From Cytophagaceae bacterium UBA7467 (lineage in GTDB: Bacteria; Bacteroidota; Bacteroidia; Cytophagales; Spirosomataceae): DNA of 6,167 nt. The notes beneath the pieces were generated by a model. It was given only the letters and a program-made list of their open reading frames with translations. It had not been told where the DNA came from and ran no database searches. A program made the position numbers and the translations under genes. This document shows positions 1 through 4,783 of this stretch, in pieces. Location of the stretch: assembly GCA_002479785.1 (NCBI GenBank), contig DLPD01000011.1, positions 3,270 through 9,436 of the forward strand, read 5' to 3'. How positions within the stretch are numbered: the stretch's first letter is position 1; each line of letters starts with the position of its first letter.

Positions 1-55
1 TCGCTACGCGATTTAGTCACGACTTTGTCGTTTAGTCGTCCTGCGGACTTAGTCA
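1..55. repeat. Hairpin-spacer repeat array, copy 1 (cut by window edge)
   Basis: Three 11-bp mini-hairpins (4-bp stem, 3-nt loop) are each followed by a conserved linker. TCGC-TAC-GCGA, CGAC-TTT-GTCG and GTCC-TGC-GGAC alternate with TTTAGTCA, TTTAGTC and TTAGTCA, giving a period of 18-19 bp. The stems differ from one another but stay self-complementary, which points to selection or copying of structure rather than of one sequence. The segment is nearly identical (2 differences in about 54 bp) to 710-764. It starts at the first base of the window, so it probably continues upstream. There is no open frame of note through it. Confidence 0.85.
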
Positions 56-60
56 GTAGA

Positions 61-324
61 TTATTTTTTGATTAATATCATGATGGCCACAACGTTGACC
101 GCTATCTGAGTAATCCAAAAGAAGCACATCCATTGGAATATTTCTAATTTAGCTCCTAATAACTGAATTTCTAGTTTATTGAATTTTTCTAGGAGCCTGA
201 GCTCTAAATTATGCATTTGCTCGATTGAATTAAATTCAATTCTTTTTTCGAGCTTGACGCTTTCATTCACCTTATTTTCATCTCGGTGATCTTGCAGTTT
301 TTTAATACTTGAATCAGCGTTCAT
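61..324 (-). CDS. Small coiled-coil protein with one C-terminal membrane helix
   Basis: Hypothetical protein of 87 residues. Residues 1-60 are highly charged, rich in Lys/Glu with Leu/Ile spaced as in a coiled coil (about 20-58). Residues about 63-84 form one hydrophobic helix ending in the basic tail LIKK, so it is probably a tail-anchored inner-membrane protein. The C-terminal 29 residues align with those of the upstream gene at 349-600: shared FW and Q in the helix, the same LIKK end, and the same final DNA ATCAAAAAATAA. The two are therefore paralogs. The general architecture resembles the CCDC90/DUF1640-like small coiled-coil membrane proteins; that family link is inferred. It lies 24 bases downstream of its paralog on the same strand and is probably cotranscribed. 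Unlike the paralog it lacks the N-terminal KLYDLARAKL-type segment. No function can be assigned. The start is the only upstream ATG in frame. Confidence 0.7.
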   Translation of the reverse strand: MNADSSIKKLQDHRDENKVNESVKLEKRIEFNSIEQMHNLELRLLEKFNKLEIQLLGAKLEIFQWMCFFWITQIAVNVVAIMILIKK

Positions 325-348
325 GGCGTCGCGTTCTGTAAAATGAAT

Positions 349-600
349 TTATTTTTTGATTAGCATCAGAACGATGCCTATTGTGATGGATAATTGGCCT
401 ACCCAGAAAATAAATATCCATTTTAGAATATCGAATTTTGTATCCGAAAGTTCTTTGCTGAGAAAATCTTTTGTTACTAAATTATCTTTCAGATTTTCTT
501 GTAATTCATGAATGGTGGATACAAATTCCATGGCGTCAGAATCTTTCAGGTGCAATTTAGCACGAGCTAAATCGTAAAGTTTTATGTTTAGTGGTTGCAT
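349..600 (-). CDS. Small coiled-coil protein with one C-terminal membrane helix, paralog
   Basis: Hypothetical protein of 83 residues. The N-terminal segment (about 6-20, KLYDLARAKLHLKDSDA) followed by a polar helical stretch with a VTKDFLSKEL motif (about 42-51) and a single C-terminal membrane helix (about 59-80, around WIFIFWVGQL) has the layout of CCDC90/DUF1640-like bacterial small proteins, where an 'ATKxDL' coiled-coil segment precedes one TM helix. That assignment is from pattern memory and is moderate at best. It is probably the first gene of a two-gene minus-strand unit with the gene at 61-324. A weak match to the Bacteroidota -7 box, TACATTTA, sits at 611-604, only three bases before the ATG. 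Farther upstream is the hairpin-spacer array. The biochemical role is unknown; membrane anchoring is the only feature that can be read from the sequence. Confidence 0.75.
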   Translation of the reverse strand: MQPLNIKLYDLARAKLHLKDSDAMEFVSTIHELQENLKDNLVTKDFLSKELSDTKFDILKWIFIFWVGQLSITIGIVLMLIKK

Positions 601-649
601 GGATAAATGTAACCTAAATTGCGGGGAATACCGTAAAATAAACTGATAA

Positions 650-782
650 TTTAGTCGCCTTCGGCTTAGTCATCGCTGTGCGATTTAGTCGTTACGCTTC
701 GCTAAGTCATCGCTACGTGATTTAGTCACGACTTTGTGGTTTAGTCGTCCTGCGGACTTAGTCATTGCTGCGCAATTTGATC
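650..782. repeat. Hairpin-spacer repeat array, copy 2
   Basis: At least seven mini-hairpins are joined by TTTAGTC-type linkers. The hairpins are GCC-TTC-GGC (657-665), TCGC-TGT-GCGA (673-683), an imperfect one with a bulge (about 692-705), TCGC-TAC-GTGA (710-720), CGAC-TTT-GTGG (729-739, one mismatch), GTCC-TGC-GGAC (747-757) and TTGC-TGC-GCAA (765-775). Linkers lie at 650-656, 666-671, 684-690, 703-708 (variant TAAGTC), 721-727, 740-746, 758-763 and 776-782 (variant TTTGATC). Hairpin starts are spaced 16-19 bp apart. Stems vary but remain complementary. The array lies in the gene-free stretch upstream of the coiled-coil gene pair and is in the same orientation as copy 1. Confidence 0.88.
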
Positions 783-815
783 TTTGAACTTTGCTCTTTG
801 CAATTTGAATCTTGA
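774..815. repeat. Degenerate 7-bp tandem repeat
   Basis: Reading in sevens from 774 gives aatttga, tctttga, actttgc, tctttgc, aatttga, atcttga: six units of roughly WYTTTGM. The array begins inside the last hairpin of the preceding repeat and runs into the palindromic element at 812. It is non-coding. A second, shorter 7-bp periodic patch with a similar consensus is at 932-959. Confidence 0.7.
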
Positions 816-843
816 CACTTTCTGTCAATACCTGAAAAGTCGC
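812..843 (-). repeat. Dispersed palindromic element, copy A
   Basis: On the plus strand this reads TTGACA-N5-TGTCAA (812-828) followed by TACCTGAAAAGTCGC. Its reverse complement matches 4750-4781 at 28 of 32 positions, and all four differences lie in the centre of the palindrome. It is a perfect 6-bp inverted repeat with a 5-nt spacer plus one conserved flank. It could be a protein-binding site or a mobile or dispersed intergenic repeat. It is not placed like a terminator, being about 130 bases past the end of the TVP38-family gene. Confidence 0.8.
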
Positions 844-931
844 TTGCATGGCTCGAAGTTTATTTCACACACTAGTGGGGTTAAAGGACGGAAAGGCAGA
901 TTGCATAAAATTTCGATGTAGCCACAGCCAT

Positions 932-959
932 CTTTGTGCTTTATGCTCTATGCTTTGAG
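932..959. repeat. Short 7-bp periodic repeat
   Basis: Four consecutive 7-mers, ctttgtg, ctttatg, ctctatg and ctttgag, lie just beyond the end of the minus-strand TVP38-family gene. The consensus CTTTRTG is close to the core of the 774-815 array. Together with that array, the palindrome at 812-843 and the hairpin-spacer array, it accounts for most of the gene-free stretch 601-971. I see nothing specific in 844-931. Confidence 0.6.
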
Positions 960-969
960 CCGAAGGCTC
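957..969 (-). terminator. Possible hairpin terminator of the TVP38-family gene
   Basis: A perfect 5-bp stem with a 3-nt loop (GAGCC-TTC-GGCTC on the minus strand) begins three bases after the stop codon at 972-974. No U-tract follows it, so rho-independent termination is uncertain. It may instead only stabilise the mRNA 3' end. Its GCCTTCGGC core is the same as the first hairpin of the array at 657-665. Confidence 0.4.
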
Positions 970-971
970 GT

Positions 972-1619
972 TTATCGCATAGACCGGCGCCCTAAAAGAT
1001 ACATCCCTACCGCTGAAACGAGCAAAAGTACAAGGGAAACCACATCTTGCCAGCGCAGTAATTCGGGCCGGGCGAAAAGCAAAGCCCAGGAAGATGCGGA
1101 AATTCCGGTGAAGACCGCTAAAAATGTTCGCGGTAACATTCCTAAAGTTCCGGCGGTGATAAAAGATCGGAAAGGAACGCCTACGAAGGCCATGATCGCG
1201 TTTGTGATGGCGAAGGGGAAAATTGGCGAAAGCCGAGCGAGGAATACCCAGGAAAAGGAGGATGACCGCACGTTCGCTAGGAAACTCGAAGGAACGCGCG
1301 ACAGCAGAGCTGTCGCGCCGAACTTTTTGGCGAGAAAATAACCCAAAGCCGAGGCCGCCGAGTAAGCCAAAATCAATGGTAGCAGGCCCGAAAAGCCATA
1401 AACGTAGCCCGTAAACAGGGCGAAAAAGGTGGTGGGGCAAAGGGCCAGGCCCATGATGAAAGCGGCGCAAATCCAAAAAAGCACAGACGAAAGCACAGAG
1501 AAGGACGTAAAAAACGAAGGATTAGCTAGCGCATAATAGCCCAAAAATCCGGACGCCAGCAAGGGCAATAGGCCCATCCAAACGAGGTAGAGCGTTTCGT
1601 AAACGAGTTTTTTGTTCAT
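972..1619 (-). CDS. TVP38/TMEM64 (VTT domain) family membrane protein
   Basis: Integral membrane protein of 215 residues, related to the DedA/VTT superfamily. Members are linked to lipid or undecaprenyl-phosphate transport across membranes, but the substrate here is unknown. Visible family features: an N-terminal hydrophobic helix (about 10-30), a TGYVYGF re-entrant-loop motif (70-76), a Gly/Ala-rich helix pair, an arginine-containing segment RLSPIFPFAITNAIMAF (129-145), GTLGMLPRT (157-165), and a last helix (about 193-210) before a basic tail. The length is normal for the family. I start it at the ATG at 1619 (MNKKLVYETL). An in-frame TTG at 1643 would add only MPPLRGPF, running through the GC-rich palindrome upstream of hisH, and is unlikely. 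It is transcribed divergently from hisH, with only 56 bases between the starts, so the two promoters must share that gap. Confidence 0.88.
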   Translation of the reverse strand: MNKKLVYETLYLVWMGLLPLLASGFLGYYALANPSFFTSFSVLSSVLFWICAAFIMGLALCPTTFFALFTGYVYGFSGLLPLILAYSAASALGYFLAKKFGATALLSRVPSSFLANVRSSSFSWVFLARLSPIFPFAITNAIMAFVGVPFRSFITAGTLGMLPRTFLAVFTGISASSWALLFARPELLRWQDVVSLVLLLVSAVGMYLLGRRSMR

Positions 1620-1635
1620 AAAAGGGCCCCGCAAA

Positions 1636-1675
1636 GGGGGCAATTATCCCCCAAAGTTAATACCTTTGTACGCTT
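1636..1675 (+). promoter_or_regulatory. hisH operon promoter with G5/C5 inverted repeat
   Basis: TACCTTTG at 1661-1668 is an exact match to the Bacteroidota -7 consensus TAnnTTTG. It ends seven bases before the hisH ATG, so the transcript would be leaderless or have a leader of only a few bases. No convincing -33 TTG is seen about 19 bases further up. In its place is a perfect inverted repeat, GGGGG-N7-CCCCC (1636-1652), which could be an operator. The adjacent CCCC at 1627-1630 could pair alternatively with the same G-run. Confidence 0.55.
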
Positions 1676-2263
1676 ATGGAAATTGCGATCATAAAATACA
1701 ATGCGGGGAATGTGGCGTCGGTGATGTACGCGTTGGATCGTATTGGGCAAAAATACACGTGGACGGATGATCCGGAGCAGATAATAAAGGCCGACAAAGT
1801 GATTTTTCCGGGGGTGGGCGAGGCGAGTACGGCGATGGCTTATTTGAAAGAAAAGGGCCTGGACCTGGTGATAAAGGGCTTAAAGCAGCCGGTTTTGGCG
1901 ACCTGCATCGGAATGCAATTATTGTGCAAGCACTCGGAAGAGGGGAATGTGGATTGCATTGGGGTGTTTGACGTGGAGGTGAAAAGGTTTATTAGCCAAG
2001 ACTTGAAAATTCCGCACGTAGGGTGGAATTCGATTACGTCAAAAGGCGATAATCCGTTGATGAAAGGGCTGCAAGATGAAGAGTTCGTGTATTTCGTGCA
2101 CTCTTTTTGTGCGCCTGTAAATGCGTATACGACCGCGGTTTGTGAGTATGGGCAGCCGTTTTCGGCGATGTTACAAAAGGATAATTTTTATGCCGCGCAG
2201 TTTCACGCGGAGATCAGCGGAAAGGCTGGCGAACAGATTTTGAAAAATTTCTTAGCACTCTAA
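1676..2263 (+). CDS. hisH: Imidazole glycerol phosphate synthase, glutaminase subunit HisH
   Basis: Class I glutamine amidotransferase of 195 residues. It hydrolyses glutamine and passes ammonia to HisF for synthesis of imidazole glycerol phosphate and AICAR from PRFAR in the cytoplasm. Diagnostic parts: N-terminal IIKYNAGNVASV, oxyanion-loop strand FPGVGEA (44-50), nucleophile elbow ATCIGMQLL with Cys77, the PHVGWN segment (113-118) typical of HisH, FVHSF (140-144), and the catalytic dyad in QFHAEISG (His177, Glu179). The usual FHPE is FHAE here, with Pro replaced by Ala, while both catalytic residues remain. The length matches the family (about 195-205). It is the first gene of the plus-strand operon. 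Its stop is one base from the hisA start, so translation is probably coupled. The coding strand strongly favours G-ending codons. Confidence 0.97.
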   Translation: MEIAIIKYNAGNVASVMYALDRIGQKYTWTDDPEQIIKADKVIFPGVGEASTAMAYLKEKGLDLVIKGLKQPVLATCIGMQLLCKHSEEGNVDCIGVFDVEVKRFISQDLKIPHVGWNSITSKGDNPLMKGLQDEEFVYFVHSFCAPVNAYTTAVCEYGQPFSAMLQKDNFYAAQFHAEISGKAGEQILKNFLAL

Positions 2264-2264
2264 T

Positions 2265-2996
2265 ATGTTTCAACTCATTCCGGCGATCGATCTGATAAAT
2301 GGGCAATGTGTGCGATTAACTCAGGGGGATTATGGCCAAAAAAAGGTCTATTCCGAAGACCCTTTGGAGATCGCCAAAGCCTTTGAAGGCGCAGGAATCC
2401 AGCGTTTGCACTTGGTGGATTTGGATGGGGCGAAGGCGAAGAAGATTGTGAATGCGGCGGTTTTAGAACGCATTGCGTCGAATACGTCGCTGCACATTGA
2501 TTTTGGTGGTGGGGTTCAGTCTGATGAGATGATTGATACGGCTTTTTCTGCGGGTGCCGCGCAGATTACCGCCGGCAGTATTGCCGTGCGTAATCCTGCG
2601 CTGGTCTGCGAATGGTTGCAGAAGTATGGGTCTGAGAAGATTATTTTGGGGGCGGATGCGCAGGAGGAGATGATTGCGGTGTCGGGCTGGCAGGAGAATT
2701 CGAACATTTCGATTTTTGACTTTCTAAAGGATTATACTGCGAAAGGCGCGAAATATGTGATTTCGACGGATGTGGCCAAAGACGGATTGTTACAAGGCCC
2801 CAGCTTCGATTTATATGAAAAAATTCAGGCTTCGAGCCCGTCGTTGAGTATCATTGCAAGTGGTGGGGTGGCTTGTATGGAGGATTTAGTGCGCTTGCGG
2901 GAGATGAATTTGTTTGGGGTGATTGTGGGGAAAGCGTTTTATGAGGGTCGGATTAGTTTAGCGGATTTGGCCAAATTTTCAGCCCAAATCGTATAA
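2265..2996 (+). CDS. hisA: ProFAR isomerase HisA
   Basis: Phosphoribosylformimino-5-aminoimidazole carboxamide ribotide isomerase, 243 residues. It performs the Amadori rearrangement of ProFAR to PRFAR, the substrate of HisF/HisH. The (beta-alpha)8 barrel shows the expected landmarks: IPAIDL with catalytic Asp9, VRLTQGDY, HLVDLDGAK (49-57), phosphate-binding GGGV (81-84), GADA (129-132), SGWQE (140-144), which is characteristic of HisA, STDVAKDG with Asp169 as the second-half catalytic acid, and the C-terminal phosphate sites ASGGV (198-202) and GKAFYEG (222-228). The length is standard. It sits between hisH (1-base gap) and hisF (5-base gap) in the operon. No Shine-Dalgarno is visible. Third codon positions are dominated by G, as in hisH (for example GCG, TTG, GAG, GGG). 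Confidence 0.97.
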   Translation: MFQLIPAIDLINGQCVRLTQGDYGQKKVYSEDPLEIAKAFEGAGIQRLHLVDLDGAKAKKIVNAAVLERIASNTSLHIDFGGGVQSDEMIDTAFSAGAAQITAGSIAVRNPALVCEWLQKYGSEKIILGADAQEEMIAVSGWQENSNISIFDFLKDYTAKGAKYVISTDVAKDGLLQGPSFDLYEKIQASSPSLSIIASGGVACMEDLVRLREMNLFGVIVGKAFYEGRISLADLAKFSAQIV

Positions 2997-3001
2997 GAAA
3001 T

Positions 3002-3763
3002 ATGTTAACAAAGCGCATCATACCTTGTCTGGATATTAAAGAAGGGCGGACCGTGAAGGGGACGAACTTCGTGGATCTCCGCGATGCCGGCGATCCGGTC
3101 GAGCTGGGTGCACTGTATGCGCAGCAGGGGGCGGATGAGCTGGTTTTTTTAGATATTACGGCGACGGTTGATGACCGGAAGACCTTGGTGAATTTAGTGC
3201 GCGAAGTCGCGCGGCACGTGAATATTCCTTTTACCGTGGGGGGCGGAATATCGTCCATTGCTGACGTATCGGCCTTGTTGAACGCCGGCGCGGACAAAGT
3301 GTCCATTAACTCGTCTGCGGTGCGCCGGCCAGAGCTGGTGGATGAACTGGCATTGGCTTTTGGCTCCCAATGCATCATTGTCGCGATCGACACACGCTTT
3401 GAACCCGCCGTGGGCGTGGACTTCGTCCACACCCACGGCGGCCGTCGCATCACCGACAAGAAAACCCTCGATTGGGCCCGCGAAGTCGAAAACCGCGGCG
3501 CCGGCGAAATCTTATTAACCTCCATGGACGCTGACGGGACGAAAGCAGGCTTCGCCTGTGATTTGACCGCAAAAGTATCCTCAGCAGCCTCCATTCCCAT
3601 TATTGCCTCTGGCGGAGCGGGAACAATGGAACATTTTACGGAAGTATTCACGACCGGCAAAGCAGACGCAGGCCTCGCCGCGAGTATATTTCACTTTAAA
3701 GAAATTGAAATTTTGGCATTGAAGAATTACCTTGCAACCCAAGGCATCCCGATGCGCATTTAA
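3002..3763 (+). CDS. hisF: Imidazole glycerol phosphate synthase, cyclase subunit HisF
   Basis: Cyclase of 253 residues. With ammonia supplied by HisH it converts PRFAR to imidazole glycerol phosphate and AICAR. All key HisF features are present: KRIIPCLDI with catalytic Asp11, VKGTNFVDLRDAGDP (18-32), the general acid/base Asp130 in VAIDTR, and the SMDADGT motif (174-180). Gate residues equivalent to Arg5, Glu46 and Lys99 of the ammonia channel are at the same numbers, and GAGE (166-169) supplies the fourth. Phosphate loops are GGGI (80-83) and ASGGAG (202-207). It starts 5 bases after hisA in the context AGAAATATG, which is repeated at the hisIE start. Codon choice changes within the gene: G-ending codons prevail in the first half and C-ending ones (GTC, ACC, GCC, GGC) from about 3370 onward. 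Confidence 0.98.
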   Translation: MLTKRIIPCLDIKEGRTVKGTNFVDLRDAGDPVELGALYAQQGADELVFLDITATVDDRKTLVNLVREVARHVNIPFTVGGGISSIADVSALLNAGADKVSINSSAVRRPELVDELALAFGSQCIIVAIDTRFEPAVGVDFVHTHGGRRITDKKTLDWAREVENRGAGEILLTSMDADGTKAGFACDLTAKVSSAASIPIIASGGAGTMEHFTEVFTTGKADAGLAASIFHFKEIEILALKNYLATQGIPMRI

Positions 3764-3770
3764 TAGAAAT

Positions 3771-4367
3771 ATGTCCAAGCAACCCGATTTTTCCAAAGGC
3801 CTCGTGCCCGCCATCATCCAAGATGCCAGCACCCGTACCGTTTTGATGTTAGGCTACATGAATGAGGAAGCCTACGCAAAGACCCTAGCTGACCAGCGCG
3901 TGACCTTTTTCAGCCGTTCGAAGAACCGTCTTTGGACCAAAGGCGAAGAATCAGGCAACTTCCTAGACGTGGTCAGCCTGTCGATTGATTGCGACGCTGA
4001 CACCATTTTAATTCAGGCCAAACCAGCTGGTCCCACTTGCCACACCGGAGCAGACACCTGTTTCAACGAGTCAAACGCAGATAATGCAGCCTGGCTAGAT
4101 CAATTAAAACACGTCATCCGCAGTCGCAAAACGGCATCTGCTTCGTCTTATACGGCCTCTTTATTTCAATTAGGCACTCATAAGATTGCCCAAAAAGTAG
4201 GCGAAGAAGCCGTCGAGCTCGTTATCGAGGCCTTAATGCAAAACGATGATTTGTTCAAAGGCGAGGCCGCTGACCTGATCTTCCATCTATTAGTCTTATT
4301 AGAAGACCGCGGAATCGATTTAAGTGAAATCATCGCCGTTCTTCAATCTCGTCACGCTGCTAAATAA
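3771..4367 (+). CDS. hisIE: Bifunctional phosphoribosyl-AMP cyclohydrolase / phosphoribosyl-ATP pyrophosphatase HisIE
   Basis: Fusion protein of 198 residues catalysing the second and third steps of histidine synthesis: hydrolysis of PR-ATP to PR-AMP, then opening of the adenine ring to ProFAR. HisI part (about 1-115): MLGYMN (26-31), FFSRSKNRLWTKGEESGN (46-63), metal-binding DCDAD (73-77), TCH (89-91) and GADTCF (93-98) with the zinc-ligand cysteines. HisE part (about 125-198): KIAQKVGEEAVELVIEA with the EExxE metal site (Glu145, Glu146, Glu149), then EAADLIFHLLVLL (Glu165, Asp168). I take the ATG at 3771, seven bases after hisF, because it matches the family N-terminus. An in-frame ATG at 3732 would overlap hisF by 32 bases and add 13 unrelated residues. 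It is the last his gene in the window. Confidence 0.96.
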   Translation: MSKQPDFSKGLVPAIIQDASTRTVLMLGYMNEEAYAKTLADQRVTFFSRSKNRLWTKGEESGNFLDVVSLSIDCDADTILIQAKPAGPTCHTGADTCFNESNADNAAWLDQLKHVIRSRKTASASSYTASLFQLGTHKIAQKVGEEAVELVIEALMQNDDLFKGEAADLIFHLLVLLEDRGIDLSEIIAVLQSRHAAK

Positions 4368-4375
4368 TATTTCCT

Positions 4376-4714
4376 ATGATTGGTTTTATCATTCGTTACA
4401 TCATCATTGCTTGCGTCGTTATGGTCATTCCGCGCTATTTAAAAGGCATCACGGTAGATGGTTTCACGACCGCACTTTTGGTCGCTTTAGCCATGGGCTT
4501 TGTGAATTCGTTCATTAAACCGGTCTTGAAGATCATCAGCTTCCCTATCACGTTTATGACCTTAGGCTTGTTTTCGCTAGTGATCTCTGTAGGACTCGTT
4601 TATCTAGTCGCAGCCTATGTGCCCGGTTTTGTGGTGACGGGCTTTATCGCTCCCTTGATTTTTAGTTTTATCGTGTCGCTTTCTACCTCTTTTGTGGGGC
4701 TGTTTACTCGATAG
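4376..4714 (+). CDS. Small four-helix membrane protein, PF04020 'phage holin family 4' type (YvlD-like)
   Basis: Inner-membrane protein of 112 residues with four hydrophobic stretches (about 2-20, 29-46, 52-78 and 84-110). The central sequence FVNSFIKPVLKIISFPITFMTLGLFSLVIS (42-71) has the pattern of the PF04020/COG1950 family: an N-x-x-I-x-P motif, then a P-x-T/I-x-x-TLGLF segment. These are chromosomal proteins of unknown role, named after phage holins only by similarity, and no phage gene is nearby. It starts 8 bases after the hisIE stop and is probably the last cistron of the his operon by readthrough, although a functional link to histidine is not implied. It converges with the HigA-type gene, with the palindromic element at 4750-4781 between them. 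Confidence 0.85.
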   Translation: MIGFIIRYIIIACVVMVIPRYLKGITVDGFTTALLVALAMGFVNSFIKPVLKIISFPITFMTLGLFSLVISVGLVYLVAAYVPGFVVTGFIAPLIFSFIVSLSTSFVGLFTR

Positions 4715-4749
4715 GCTGTTTTTGCTGTTGTGAGGCGAGAAGTATTTAG

Positions 4750-4781
4750 GCGACTTTTCAGGTATTGACAGTTTTTGTCAA
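4750..4781 (+). repeat. Dispersed palindromic element, copy B
   Basis: The core is TTGACA-N5-TGTCAA (4765-4781), and the extended core has 8-bp arms (TATTGACA/TGTCAATA). It is preceded by the same 15-bp flank as copy A, in opposite orientation. It lies between two convergent genes, ending two bases from the stop of the HigA-type gene, so it could serve as a bidirectional terminator hairpin, although there is no clear U-tract after the stem. The conserved one-sided flank is not explained by a terminator. Confidence 0.8.
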
Positions 4782-4783
4782 TA

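Noticed and set aside
650..782. CRISPR array
   Set aside because: Period is only 18-19 bp, linkers are 6-8 bp, the variable parts are self-complementary hairpins, and there are no cas genes in the window.
934..1341. 135-residue plus-strand open frame
   Set aside because: It is antisense to the TVP38-family gene, begins inside a 7-bp repeat and has a composition typical of a reverse-complement shadow.
865..1476. 203-residue minus-strand open frame
   Set aside because: It overlaps the TVP38-family gene in another frame on the same strand, has no recognisable motif and is rich in Arg/Phe/Pro as expected of a shadow frame.
1617..1643. TTG start extending the TVP38-family protein by eight residues
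   Set aside because: The extension MPPLRGPF runs through the GC-rich inverted repeat, and MNKKLVYETL at the ATG is a normal start.
2953..3660. 235-residue minus-strand open frame opposite hisF
   Set aside because: It is antisense to a well-conserved hisF and rich in Ser/Pro/Arg with no domain; the codon bias of hisF leaves this strand free of stops.
3732..3770. Upstream ATG for hisIE
   Set aside because: It would overlap hisF by 32 bases and add residues unlike HisI; the ATG at 3771 has the same AGAAATATG context as hisF.
4324..4518. 64-residue plus-strand open frame
   Set aside because: It overlaps the end of hisIE and the start of the PF04020 gene in another frame; its His/Phe/Arg-rich translation has no family resemblance.
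4376..4714. Prophage holin
   Set aside because: The family name is historical; no other phage gene is nearby and the gene is positioned as a chromosomal operon member.
812..4781. Composite transposon bounded by the inverted repeats
   Set aside because: There is no transposase or target duplication, and a third copy of the element lies outside, so a dispersed repeat or binding site is more likely; kept only as a low-interest finding.
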